Shown: positions 47,101 through 59,098, counted from the stretch's first letter. The stretch: 64,000 nt of DNA from Fomitopsis serialis (GCF_022376445.1 NW_025954966.1:434001-498000); one strand, 5' to 3'. Notes: a model not told the origin generated them from the sequence alone. Numbers and translations are program-made.

Positions 47101-48749
47101 GAGGATTGTCTCGGGATTGTCGGTGGCATATTTGGACTAGTACTATAGCTATGCTTCATCACGGTGGATGCGGGACAGCGATGTCTCAAGTCTCAACTCG
47201 GGCGGAGGAGCTTGAACTTGGTACGTCGGGAGTTGCCGTGGGGTACCCGCTCGCCGGCACCGGTGTCCTACGGTGAGGGCGCATGTGGGTGCGCTTCCTA
47301 AATCTGCCTGAACTTGATCATCCAAGGTCAATACATAGGCTTCTAAGTATATGCGACGGAGACTACTCAGTTAGTACGCTCGCCATGCGCGGCTGGTTGG
47401 ATTTTGATTTTTTTGTCCCATATTTGTGGAGGTTGGCACAGCCATGGCCGGTGATCAAGCTCGCTTCCAACTTCACTCCTCCGAGACAAAATCTGCGGAT
47501 GCGGATGCTTCGTGTCGCTATCACAGAGGGACTATACTTAGCCTGCTACCGTCACTGAGAGAAAATGTCTTGTTCCAGGACACTCACGAGGACCTCGTTC
47601 ACCTCCGCGCTAGCTATTCCTTGGTATATCCCGCTGGCATCACATCATCTGTGCTCTCCAGGTCCACATCGATGTGCATCCCAAGTCTGCCTGATCGATG
47701 ATCAGCGATACAACTTAAGTACGTGTCCGACGGTCTAACAGCTCATCTGCACTCCCGTCCCCGACGTACTACACCCTCGCGTTTCTCAACCCAGTGTCAA
47801 GAAGCAACGTGGCGAGATCAATGTGGAACCGCCCTGCATCGAACGCGTGCCGCATGTCCGTCAGCGTAGTCAACCCTCAACGTTTCAACGCTACCAAAAG
47901 GATGTTGGAGAAATGTATGCACACCAGCAATGAGGGGCCTGCACAGCGCGAGGAAGCGGTCTTTCGTGTCGAGTCAAGACGTCTCTCCACAGGAACCCTT
48001 CGCCTGCCCTACGATGACTCGCAGCTTCTCCAGGTCAGGCCCACTCGGAGCCGGTGCAAGCGTCTGGACCAGGCTCTCGCGCACTGTAGCTTTCAGTCTG
48101 GCGAAGGGGCGCGCGTACTATGTACATCACGCGGAGGTCGACGGCCCCTTGGTACAAGGAGAGGTGACTGGCGAGGATCTGTTGGGCACAGGTGTGTAAG
48201 ATGGTCCCATCTAGGAGTACAAGACGCGTTTTTAACAAGTTAATAACAACGGACCATTTGTGTGTCTCCTGCACGGCGACCGCGCGTACCGTGCAGACCA
48301 TCACGAGTGCTGAGTTGACGGACTGGTTGTGCATCTTGCACGTCGTTGGAAGCGGTACTGGACAGGAACGAGAGTTCTATGCATGGCACCCGATGGTGAG
48401 TACATACTGCGCGAGATCCTCGAAGAGTGTTGAGTATTTTAGGACGGATTTGGCGAGCGGAGATGACCAGAGATGACCGACGTCAGGCAGTTTAGGGAAG
48501 CGCGCCCACATGCACCCTCACCAGAGGCACCACTGCTTGTTACTTGGCGGCCTGAGGAGGAGGAGGGAGGAGGAGGAGGCCGGCCCGGGAGTGCCACGGC
48601 AATCACCGACGTCTTTAGCACGTGAGGAGGCGGCTTGTCCTACTGCGAATTGAAACAGGATGAAGACTCCAAGTTTAACATGCCCCACATTCGCCATGAT
48701 GCAGCACAGCTACAGGACTCCCAACATGTACCGACGCTCCTACTTCTAT
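47101..48749. other. Spacer of the P450 inverted repeat
   Basis: No recognisable gene. Frames at 47794-48243 and 47930-48199 (plus) are open and moderately GC-rich but carry no motif; they may be remains of an older gene. A GA-rich trinucleotide tract lies at 48554-48579. AGGGAAGCGCGCCCACA at 48494-48510 recurs at 60638-60654, upstream of the third P450 copy. Confidence 0.45.
48554..48579. repeat. (GAG)n microsatellite
   Basis: GAG/GGA units with one interruption, in the spacer of the P450 inverted repeat. Confidence 0.8.
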
Positions 48750-49130
48750 ACGGACGACACATCCGCGGACAGTCCAGAGTCCAGTCACGATTGCGCAGCC
48801 TGCAAATCTTAGGTTGCAGCACATCGAACCCATCCCAGTACCTTCGTTGCTGTCCAGCTAGTGGCCATGGTCAATAGTCAAGCCGCCGGAATGGCGTTCC
48901 ACTTCCTCCAGAGCGGGCCTCTTGTGACCAGCCTTCTGTGCGTTGCCGCGTACCTGGCAATGCAGGTCGTTCTTGCGACGCGCACCAAACCATACCCTCC
49001 TGGACCGCGCGGCCGGCCTGTCATACGCAACTTGTTGCAGATCCCGCAGGACAAGCCATGGCTCGTATACGCCGCCTGGGCGCACACATACGGTCTGTGC
49101 ATGCTACTGCGCTCGATGTCCTTGTACTGA
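48750..49130 (+). repeat. Inverted repeat, right arm (promoter and first exon of P450 copy 2)
   Basis: Counterpart of 46724-47100. The first exon differs mainly by an in-frame loss of 18 bases, which removes CALGVI after MVNSQAAGMA. Confidence 0.9.
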
Positions 49131-50971
49131 CCTACCCCGTTACTACTTGACGCCACCAGGCGATGTCATTCACCTTGAAGCCTTCAACTATCACCTCGTA
49201 ATCCTAAACAGCGCCCAGGCAGCTAAAGAGCTCCTTGACGGCCGGTCGGCTATATACTCCGACCGCCCAGCCTCGGTGAGCGATCTATACTTGACGTGAC
49301 GCGGTTTGCTCACAGAACGGGTGACGTATAGACCGTGTCCACTTTTGGCGTTGTTGACCCGTCCATCGCGTGACGTGCGCAGATGTGGTTACAGCATCGA
49401 GCTGAGTATGGCATCGTATGGCGACGAATGGCGGAAACAACGCAGGGTTGTGGCCCACGCGCTCAGTTCGGCCATGTTGTCGCGCTACTACTCGATTCAA
49501 GAAGACGAAGCCCGCAGGCTGGTGCAAGGCCTCCTTCGGAACCCTGACACAGTGGTTAGCCAGACAAAGACGTGAGTGCTCTTGACATCCAAGCGGGGTA
49601 TTATACGTACCGATTGCGGCGACAGACGAATCGCTGCAATCATCATGCGCGTCATATATGGCTACACCGTCGAAGGCGAAGACGACCGGATGATCACGAT
49701 GCAGTTCGAGGCCATGGACAACTTCACCTACGCGAGCGAGCCGGGTGTATGGATAGTAGACTTCATTCCACAGTGTGAGTGCTCAGGCAGATCTGCGAGT
49801 GGCATCGAGATCTGAGACGTTCGCTTCCAGTGCAATACTTGCCGCGCTGGATGCCGGGGGCGTCGTTCTTGCGCACTGCGCAAGCCTTCAAGGAGCTAGA
49901 ACCGACGCAGCTCGAATGCCGTACCTGTGGTGCAAAGAGCAGATCGTACGCATCTGCATTTGATACAAGCCCTGGAGCGACAGTGCTGACAGGACCATCG
50001 CAGCAAGCGGGCACCGCAGAACCATGCCTCGTTGTGTCAGCACTGGAACAATGCGAAGGTCGAATGAGTGATGAAGATGAGCCTGGGTGCAACCTCCGCT
50101 CGCGGGGGTGGATAGACACGGTACGGGGCACTGTATGCGCGATATGGTGCGAATAACTGAAATATCGCCTCAGAACATGTCCGCCATATTCTCCTTTCTG
50201 CTCCTCATGATACTTCATCCGGATGTCTAAGCTAAAGCTCAGGCTGAGATCGACCAGGTGGTGGGCACTGAGCGACTTCCGTCGATGAAGGACAGGCCGT
50301 CGCTTCCGTATCTGAGGAGCGTGATAACGGAAGTGTATCGCTGCTACGGGCCCGTCGCCCCACAAGGTGTGTACATCGAAGGCTTGCGGGAATAGTGCTG
50401 ACGGAGGGCCCAAGGCCTGCCCCATTCCCTGCGTCAGGATGATGTGTACAAAGACTATCTGTTGCCCAAGACATCCATCCTGATCCCCAATGTCTGGTGA
50501 GCGCGAACCGTCCGTTCACTGGCACGGCGCTGACGCGGTCATCAGGCGCATGCTGCACGACCCCGACGTGTTCCAGCAGCCGGACGAGTTCAGACCCGAG
50601 CGCTTCGCGAACAGCGACACCGAGATGCGCAAGGTGACCGACCTCAGCCTCTTCGGCTTCGGCCGCCGGGCGTGCCCGGGGTCACAGTTCGCGGAAGGCT
50701 CCGTCTTTGCGATCGCCGCGACCGTGCTCGCGACGTGCGACGTCGTGCCCAAGGTCGACGAACGGGGGGACCCGATCATTCCCGACATGGAGTATACGAG
50801 CGGGTTCGTTACGGTAACGTGAGTCGCGGGTTGCTGATTTGGGTGGTTGGCGGGGAGGTTGACGGCGGTGACGTGGCGGGTAGGTTCCCGAAGCGGATCG
50901 TGTGCGACTTCAGGCCGAGATCTGGGAAAGTGAGGGAGATGCTCGAGGAGTACGTTTCGCGGGGCGAGTAA
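48867..50971 (+). pseudogene. Cytochrome P450, copy 2 (disrupted inverted duplicate)
   Basis: Paralogue of P450 copy 1 with the same exon order from MVNSQAAGMAFHF to LFGFGRRACPG and a final EEYVSRGE. Set against copy 1 it has a one-base deletion near 49903 (after FKELE); an 11-base deletion at about 50081 (after MSDEDE), followed by a two-base shortfall near 50105, which destroys the I-helix GGLDT motif; and a nonsense codon TAA at 50228-50230 where copy 1 has CAA (HPDIQAKAQ becomes HPDV-stop). A further loss lies in the intron before RMLHDPDVF. ExxR and the heme loop are still readable but out of reach of translation. Its TATA box is also altered. A functional enzyme is not expected. The lesions are few and the copies very alike, so the duplication looks recent. 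Confidence 0.9.
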
Positions 50972-52290
50972 CTCAGTACACGCGACGCCATGCGTCATTC
51001 GTAATCGATCCTATCGGGCGTAGCAAAGGACCCGAGCAACTTGCTGTCATACGACGAATCCTTGCACGACATGATGGGTCGCGTGTGTCGACCATCTCCT
51101 TCCAGTGGCTGATATAATGTTCTCCGTGTCTTGAGTCCTTGTCTCAGACTGGGTATCCTCGACTGAGTAGGTCGCCTCTGTCTCCTGCAGTTCAGGACGC
51201 TGCTTCATGCGCTCATCTCGACACCCTTGGGGATTCTCTGCTCCCGCCCCAGATGGTTCCCTGTCATGATGCACAGTGCCACGAAACTGGGATGTTCCTC
51301 GGATGATGCCGAAGTGAGTAACGGCTGTCGCCTTCGGTCCGTGTCGCTCATCGCGTGCAGGTGATCTCGTGGATGCCCTTGGTCGCCGCAACGAACGAAG
51401 CTCATGCACATACGGGCGAGACGCGTTTATTGGACTCGCGCCATCTTGACCTCGTACTTGCGTCCGAGGAAGAAGCGTGGCAGACTCGAGATGGAGGCCC
51501 ACCTCCCTCCCCGAGCCCTTCTCGTGCGAAGCTGAGCGGTGGCACTTATCTGCTACAATGGGGCACATGCTGATTCCGTAAGCTCGCACGCTCTCGCGCT
51601 GTCCAAGGACTAGTAGAACACGATCGGGCCCTGTCTGATATGTTGAGTAGGTTGGCGCCATACTTCGGATCAGGATTTCCGCACCCATGCATTGTCCACT
51701 AATCCACTGCTCGAGCCCACGCCCTCTACGCAGAGGCCGCCCTTGCCGATATACGATTTAGGCTGTGCGGATTTGGCGTGTGGCTATACTGCATGACATT
51801 TGCTACAAAAGAAGTCCACCTGTCGCGTGGAAACGGACTCAGAGTCCCGCGGCCTTTCCGTCTCAAAGCCACACTGTATGTAACTCCCTACGACACGAAG
51901 TCCTGGTACTTATCCCACGCTGATTCATTGGCAGTCGAAGCCAAGGCGAAGCTGATGTTTCACGGATTGTGTTCATTCCTCATTGTGGCAATCATATCTC
52001 CAGCCGCGAGGCTGATGATCATCCTGAGACGTCGACGATGGCCTTCCCGTGTGAGTGTCTTCGAGCTGCCGTTGGACCCAGGTTGGTTGCGGACATCGTG
52101 TTGCAACCTATTGCCAAAATAGCTCGCCCACCTTTGACGGCACGACCACAATTTCCACCGTCACCCACTGTTATGCACGGCCTCCATCCTGAAACAGGTG
52201 GTTCCGTTCGATTGCGAAGTATAACATGACGAAGATGCACTGCACCAATGGACATATGGTCCACATCCACTTGATCTGATGTGCTACTGT
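50972..52290. other. Intergenic, no supported gene
   Basis: A 213-codon frame at 51047-51688 (minus) is open but overlaps open plus-strand frames, has no motif and no exon partners. It is treated as chance. Confidence 0.45.
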
Positions 52291-52298
52291 TATATAAG
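52291..52298 (+). promoter_or_regulatory. TATA box of DUF6534 copy 3
   Basis: TATATAAG, 42 bases before the last base preceding the ATG at 52340; good spacing for a TATA promoter. Confidence 0.6.
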
Positions 52299-52339
52299 GC
52301 TGTCAGGATTCTAGTACTCTCGACGCGTTTGTTATCTTC

Positions 52340-55300
52340 ATGGCAAACTCGGGCCTCGAGGATCTTCTCAACCACAGCGTGGGGTATACATTTATTGGGT
52401 TGTTACTTGGGCTGATGTAAGTGAGCATACCTTTTGGCACGTCTGAATATCGCTGAAATCGCAGTGCTACGCTCATCTATATAGTTTCTACGGCTTTGTC
52501 TTGGCGCAGACGGTGTACTACTTCCATAACTATCCTAAAGACCCTCTGTGCATCCAAGCACTGGTGAGGCTACGGGTCCGTTATCGCGAGATGACCATCA
52601 TTCTTACCCACTGCATCATTCCAGGTGGTATTTCTGTGGTAAGGTGTTGCCAGAGATGTGGGGCTGACAATGGACGCCAGCTGACCTGGCTCAGGTCACT
52701 CGATACGGCGAGGACTTGCTGTGGTTTGCATGTAAGCGTCTTACAATGTGTGTTCGGTTTTCCCGGCTTACGATGTACCACATCGTGCTTTTTGCTAGTA
52801 CCTCTGGGTGTGTCTCGTCACAAGTCATTCGAATGTATCTGGTACAGCTCAATTCACGACGTAAGATGGCTCAAAGCCTTTGAACAATATCCGCGACTAA
52901 TCATGCCCATTCTCACAGCACGGCGATTGTGAGGAATTCATCACTGTCTACACTGAACTATGACCGTCGTTGATGCGCACGATTTAAGGCGGAACACTTC
53001 CTTGCAGTGGGTACTTTACCTTTAGTGTCTTCTTTCGTATATGGGAGGCTCAGATTCGTCCAATACAGACCTGGATTATTGTGGTCGTCCAACTGTGAGT
53101 ACATGTCCAGATTCATACCGTTGATGGTCAATCACGAGAACCGTCGAGATTCTACGTCTACTCCTGTTGGCGCTGTACGTCGTCCTTAATTTCTCAAGGA
53201 TTCATGCATATGTAACCCGTGGCGTAGTTATGGATCAACAAAGGCATCGTAATATCTTGACTGTAACAATGGCAAGTGGACCGTGTGCACTACAAACGTA
53301 TGAGCATCGCTGACTTCCTTTAACAAGGTGGCGCTGGCCTTACTATGCTTTTGTACGGTCATCATTCATTCTCCGGTCAATCAGTATCACTGTATAGTTT
53401 CACACTCAGCCGGAGGCCTGGGTACACCTCGAAACGGGTGAATCGTGCGTCTAACGTGGCGATAGCAGCTGCGGGACACGGTGTACGATACGTGGGGAGC
53501 ACATGCAAGCCAGGCGTCGGACAGCTGACGGGAAAACCTGTGTGGAACGTGCTGTCACGGCTTTGTCAGCAGGAGACAGGTTCTGTCGCCGCGGTCCTCC
53601 ACCTTGCCTCCACCCACTGTCAAGATGAGTCGAGCGCGCATGCGGTATCGGCCGGTGGCTCGATACGGAGCCCCTCCTCCTTCGAAGTTTCACTCGTATT
53701 TCAGCTCTGTGTGTACCGGTACGTCCTTGCGTGGTAGTACTGTCTCGTACTCTGATGATAAACTCGATACAATTTTACGGGCACCAGCAATGAGTACTCG
53801 GCGCACTGAATACGCGATGCCGTCGAGCACTGCACCGGTGCTGGGAGCGCAGGGTGAGATGTCTGATCATTACAACACTGCCTTCCCACTGATCTAGCTT
53901 TCTCAAAAGCGTTACGTTCTAGTAGCGCGTTCTCCCTGTCCTTCAAGTTAGCGAGGTAGACGGATCCGGGATCGGCCTAGGCTCGGATGACATCCGTATT
54001 GTGGCCAGCCAGAGCGGTGTCTCAGTGAGATCCACGTATCAAGTGACCACGTCCAGCGTGCCGCCCCCGCGCGCCCCCGACATTGGGCCTCCGCACGAGG
54101 CTACAGTGCAGCCATTCCGAGACACTAGGCTCCTCTCGCGTGCAGCCGCTGTCTGCTTGCTTTGCCATCTGTCATCGGTCACTGGCGTGTATCTTAAAAA
54201 CATGATATCCGACTCGGAGTCTCTCATTTCCCCCCTTTCGACGCGAGGCTCCCGCTGCGTCTCCCCCGCGGAGCAATGCGCCATCCGTTGCATCCTCCGC
54301 GGCGTCGTCCACGCTCAGAGTCGCGACTAACAACACGATTACGCCGTCAACGCCCGCAAGCACCGTCTCCGAAAGCCGGAGCGTCGGGAGTCCCGACGCT
54401 CCGGCTTCTTCAGCCGGTTCACGGGCGGTTTGACTGCGTCGGCGTCGTTGAGCCTCAGCTCAAACATGACGTCGCTCTCGCTCGAGACCCGTGTCCACGC
54501 CGAGCGTGGCTCCGTCGACGAACTCATACTCGACGTCCATCTCACAACTCTTCGCAAGTCGGCTGATAATGACGACAAGAAAATGCACGGTACGTCTTCC
54601 TTCCGGGCTCCAATTCATTATGTACTGATACCGTGTCATAGAGTCTTGAGATCTATCCTCGACAATGATAGGGCAACACGTCGCAATAATCCCGCCGCGA
54701 TCAACGCTGTTCCCGAAGATGAAGTAGTAGATGAACCGCAGCAACAGGTCAACGAGGCCTTTATTGCGTCAACCGAGGGAGATCATGCGCAGCCAAGCCC
54801 CAGCAGATCTTCTGCGTAGTAGTCCTAGTGCTCTTTGTTACGCGTGTATCCAGGGCTCGATTGTAGATTTCATCTCGCCGTATTCACAGAGAATCATTCG
54901 GACTGTTCTATGTAGTGTGGGCTGCGTAGACGTGAACCATTATGCAAATGCAATTGAATACTGTCATCGTGATCGTGGATGGCTGCTTGAATGCTGCTTG
55001 AATGCTGTCTGCGATGCAAAAGCCTCACGCACAACGCCTGCGTGCTGCTGACATCAATATGGTTTACACCGAGGTACTATGTTCACGCATGTCAAAAGCA
55101 CGCGCACCCCACCTCGTAGGCAGCTGGCACACCACCTGTCTGCCACGTACGACTGTCGACACGGTGGGGCCATTTCCTCCTTTTCGTGGCCACCATGTGT
55201 CGTCAGCGCGTCTCAGGTGGCAGGTCCATGTATTTCGCGGGCCGCACTCACGTGGACTCCATGTGCCAGCCGACTGGAGGTGTAAGCTCTATTCACGACC

Positions 55301-56240
55301 CCCAGATGGCTCCGTTTGACAAGTTCTGCGTTGAGCCGAGTTCTACTACTCGTCAGTCTGACACATCTCTCCGTAACACAAAGTCTCACTAACAATTTGA
55401 TCTCCTATGATAGTACCCAAGGTCACAGCCAGGCGGCGAGCTTCGCTCGTATTGAAGTGCCCGCGTCTATCCAAATTGTCGCAGCATCTATCCTGGACGC
55501 ATACATCGCCGTAACTCTGACGATTGTATTGCGCAGAAAGCGGACAGGTTTCTCCAAGTACGTCCGCTCTCAACTGTATCATGACATGTGTCATGGCCGC
55601 TAGGGAACCGGATCTATGCTATGTACTCATCGAAACAGGACAAACTCGTTCATCTTCAAACTTGTCGCAGTCACGTTACACCGAGGAATCATCATCGCGT
55701 AGGTGCTCGCCTGTGCAAGCTCAACTGTGTTGAGCTGATGGTAGTTATCGGTATCGCCGTTCGGCAGCTTGTTGCAGCTCTTGGAGTGGACCACCGTACG
55801 TCTTCTGTCAGTGGCCTTTTGCCAGCGTCCTCACTCGTATATGCGACGTTTGCCCGACGGCGGCCGGCAGTACGTCGGTACCTTGCGATCCGATCCTACC
55901 AATCTCATCTCTGGCCTCTTCCACTTCTTCAACGGCGAAAGTGCGTGTTTGCTTGGAATCCGGTCTGCATACGATCCACCAACAGGGACATGTGGTTTCA
56001 GTATACACAAATTCTCTTCTTGCAGCGTAAGTGTTCTTTCGATCTGATATCTCATCTCCACTTTCACGTTTGACTGGCTAATCATCCCGGGGGCGACTGC
56101 GCGACAGGCTTAATGTCCGGCACTGGCTTCGAGACAGCTTCGCTGAAGGGATGGTCGAGGAGATCGAGCTTGTGGAGTCGGAAACCAGTGACTTGAGAAG
56201 GTACGCACTCTTCATTTTATTTTATCTTATTTGGAACTGA
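52340..56240 (+). CDS. DUF6534-family membrane protein, copy 3, apparently interrupted
   Basis: The N-terminal half is clear: MANSGLEDLLNHSVGYTFIG at 52340, then FYGFVLAQTVYYFHNYPKDP (first helix and loop of the family). Near 53030 comes FFRIWEAQIRPIQTWIIVVV, and near 53330 a helix VALALLCFCTVIIHS. The C-terminal half resumes only at about 55430 with FARIEVPASIQIVAASILDA and YIAVTLTIVLRRKRTGFSK, the start of DUF6534. It continues SFIFKLVAVTLHRGIIIA (about 55650) and RLNVRHWLRDSFAEGMVEE (from 56110), with a tail ETSDLRR and possible stop at 56238-56240. In the family these halves are adjacent. Here about 2 kb lies between them, so either an insertion splits the gene or two partial genes stand in a row. 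Whether a functional mRNA could be made is doubtful. The end is uncertain. Confidence 0.6.
54001..54600 (+). other. Coding-like Ser/Pro/Thr-rich segment inside the interrupted DUF6534 gene
   Basis: The plus-strand frames carry stretches that look translated: QSGVSVRSTYQVTTSSVPPP, then in another frame NAPSVASSAASSTLRVATNN, then FFSRFTGGLTASASLSLSSN and VHAERGSVDELILDVHL. They are not in one frame and no family is recognised. They could be tail exons of another membrane protein or the remains of an inserted gene. A perfect palindrome (54373-54407) falls at one frame change. Confidence 0.3.
54373..54407. repeat. Perfect 17-bp palindrome with one-base centre
   Basis: AAGCCGGAGCGTCGGGA is followed by a single G and then its exact reverse complement. 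GC-rich, so a very stable hairpin or cruciform. No T run follows, so it does not look like a simple terminator. Confidence 0.95.
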
Positions 56241-56520
56241 TATGTTCGATATGTTCTACTACAATTCCACTTGCTTGAGGAGGCCGTGCATAGGGGCCGA
56301 ACCATCGCTGTATTGTGGATGGTGGCGACTGATGTTGTTCTGTCAAAGACGAGAGAATCGTTTAAGCAGAGACAGGCGGCAACATGAAACCTGCCATGGC
56401 GTACCGATTCCCGAAGCCAGTCACTGCCAACTACTCAGTACTTACGGTACGCTGACATGGGAAGAACCCGCACTGTCGTCGATGACATCCTACTTGCGGC
56501 CATCAGGCATACTCGCACGC

Positions 56521-56565
56521 ACTGCATCGAAGCGCACTGCATCGAAGCGCACTGCATCAAAGGGC
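56521..56565 (+). repeat. Three tandem copies of a 15-base unit
   Basis: ACTGCATCGAAGCGC three times in a row; the third copy differs at two positions. One reading frame gives TASKR repeats, but no gene was recognised here. Confidence 0.9.
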
Positions 56566-56859
56566 ACCCGGCCAAAGGGTACTAGTAGTACAAATGCTGC
56601 CGATCCAAGTACATATCAGCTTCGCGATGCGACTGGACATTAATCAGCGTAAAATCAGTTCAATGCTCTACGTCAAAGATTGCATGCCGTAGACTGACCT
56701 TGTTACAGACAGAAGGCAGCCGCGGCGAGTACTCAGTACATACCGGCTGAGACTGCACTAGGAGACGGTCACTGGCAGACTGTGGTTGAACGCGGTCACA
56801 CACAGTGACACAGTGTCACGCGATCGCAGCAGTCGCCGGCAACGCGTGTGTTTCCTGAT

Positions 56860-56880
56860 CCTCCTCCTCCTCCTCCTCCC
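56860..56880. repeat. (CTC)n microsatellite
   Basis: Seven CTC/TCC units. Part of a set of four similar tracts in the window. Confidence 0.8.
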
Positions 56881-57100
56881 CGGGCCTTCCTCAGTGCATT
56901 ACTCTCATCCATCGCAGACCGCCATGCCGTCAATGTGTCAAAGGACCGGAGTCGAGAATGCCGGAGCTCAGCTAAGCCTTAACGTAAGTAAACGTATGCG
57001 CTCCATCGTGTCAACAATTCTAAAAGACTGACCGTCAAGTGATACATAGTATACGCATCATACAACAAACTAAAACGACTCGCCCCTCAGGCCTCAGGCC

Positions 57101-58102
57101 TCAGCCTCGACGCTTGGCGTGAATCGCCATCCCGGTAACATACGACGCGTATGACTTGCCGTAGCCCTCAATGCGACGACTTAAGTATCCCTCGACTTCG
57201 AAGTCTGCGCCGTATCATCGTGGCTACCTTGTCTGGCCCTTGAACCGGCCATCGACATCTATCATCCACCGGACAGCGACGGTCACGAAGCTATAATCAG
57301 CCCAAGATCACCGCGAGCGCCGCCTAGCAGTAGCATCGGGCATTGATGGCTTTGTGAGTATCACTCTCGTGTAGTCTGATCTGACTGACCCATACTCCTC
57401 AGCCTGACTCGTATCACGAGTGTATAGAGGCTAATATGCTCTCGGCCAGGTTCGTGACGCATCAACCTGCATCCTCGAACCTTGCATCATCGTCATCATC
57501 ATCTACGCCAGGGTCGTCGCTAACTCTCGCGCTCTTCGTCGTCTATGCACTGGTGCATAGAACGCGACAGGCTTTACACGCCGCATTCTCCCGCCTTCGG
57601 TCACGATCCCGTCCTTTCCTGTGGACTTTTGTCGGGCGACGACATGCTCGTCATCTCTACCATCACGACCTACACCGTCAAGGCCACATATCCAAGGCGT
57701 ACGGGAATGTTGGCCTTCCGCAGCCACGAGCTCGGCCGCGCCTTTGGTGTAACTACAAGACTCTCTGCCAATACTAGCCGTGGATTTCGGCGCCGGACAC
57801 TCGAGGTCTCAGATGCTGCTTAGTCCTTCAACGCTTCAAACTTCCCACTGAGGACAGACGAGTCAGGGGTCGCCTGCGCAGTATCTATGCCGCTAGGTTT
57901 CATCTACGCGAACGCCCGCATCATGCGCGTCGTCGGTGGGGCGCCACAAGCGCATACGAGTACAAGGGGACGCCGAACAGCGTCACGCCCTTCGTATTCT
58001 TGTCAGCATCTCTTCAATCATCTTATCGATGCTCTCGTTCTCACCTACCTCTGCGGGCGCGTCAGTGCTGCGATTTGAGCGTCCCGGATGCGCAGCTGGC
58101 AT
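57101..58102 (-). CDS. Unrecognised gene, minus strand
   Basis: Supported by a start, coding-like exons and a conserved-looking C-terminus, but the family was not recognised. ATG at 58102 begins MPAAHPGRSNRSTDAPAEVG and continues SIDKMIEEMLTRIR. Likely further exons read TLFGVPLYSYALVAP, TPDSSVLSGKFEALK, VTPKARPSSWLRKANIPVRL then GYVALTV, VTVAVRWMIDVDGRFKGQTR, and finally DFEVEGYLSRRIEGYGKSYA then SYVTGMAIHAKRRG with the stop at 57101-57103. The last block is uninterrupted and strongly protein-like. Intron borders in the middle are uncertain, and stops between blocks leave partial decay possible. It lies between the DUF6534 gene and the methyltransferase, divergent from the latter. No function is proposed. 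Confidence 0.5.
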
Positions 58103-59030
58103 GATCGCCACTGCGTTTTTCAAGGTCAATCTGTACGACCTCTGGAGTATCTTCCACTAGTCGTACGAATGCATATACTGCCCTTGCACGCATATGCACG
58201 CCTTTCGTTGCTTGCCGCATCAGCCGCCCGAGCCTCTGCTGCAAGTGCTGTACACGGAGATACGCAGCATATAGACTGAGTTTACTGCAGCGATTCTACG
58301 TCACCTGTAGCTTGTCGGATTGAATATCGCTTGCTCCCATCTTCGCACTCCATGGTCTTCAAGGCCGCTTGAGGCGGTGCGTATATATACAGGCCAATCC
58401 TTAGGATGTCCTTGTCTTTTCAGCAGCCAACTCGTGCTGGCGCGCACATCCGAGGATACCACACATATGTTACGCGTATGCATCATTGCATGTGAAGTGG
58501 TTCTCGGGCGGCTGGTACCGAATCCGCGAGTGTGGCGTCGGGCTGATATGGTGACTGGTCCACTTGTATGCGAAGTACCACCACTGGGCTGCACGCTGCT
58601 GAGGATGATCATCGTGTACGGTGTTGGTTGACCACGCGGAACGTCACAAGCGCTTTTAGGAGTACGTGGCCATCATGCATCCAGTAACCAGTTGCCGGGG
58701 TGAAGGCGGTGCTCCCTCTGAATTGCATATGTGAGTGGTTCTTGGTGATGAACGCAACTTAGTCTGATAGTATCCGTTCATCAAGCTGACTGCGGCTGTA
58801 CAGCGCGCGTAACCCGGATGGGATACTCTGGGACATCGAGCCAGTTCCCAGCGGAATGCTGAGTCAACGTCATTTGGGGCTCGAACCTTTGTATGTTATG
58901 TAAGTCATCTATGTTAGAAACTGGAAATATGAGACGGTTCTAAGTCCTTCCGTGTTCGGATTTTCGCAGCATTGATCTGCGGGTCCCTCGTGCCATGAAC
59001 ATCACACCGCCGAGAATCCCTACGACGGTC
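58103..59030. other. Intergenic, with one coding-like fragment
   Basis: Divergent upstream regions of the unrecognised gene and the methyltransferase. At 58804-58900 (plus), after a CTGTACAG acceptor-like site, the frame reads ARNPDGILWDIEPVPSGMLS and on to LEPLYVM. This looks like a real exon but has no partner that I can find. Confidence 0.4.
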
Positions 59031-59038
59031 TATATAAC
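59031..59038 (+). promoter_or_regulatory. TATA box of the methyltransferase
   Basis: TATATAAC, 60 bases before the last base preceding the ATG at 59099. Confidence 0.6.
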
Positions 59039-59098
59039 AGGTGGACCGTCATTGTGTGCGCACCATCAAACTCCACTGTCAGGCAATCAGCTTCCCGA

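Noticed and set aside
51047..51688. 213-codon minus-strand frame
   Set aside because: No recognisable domain, overlapping plus-strand frames, and no conserved exon-like blocks; judged chance.
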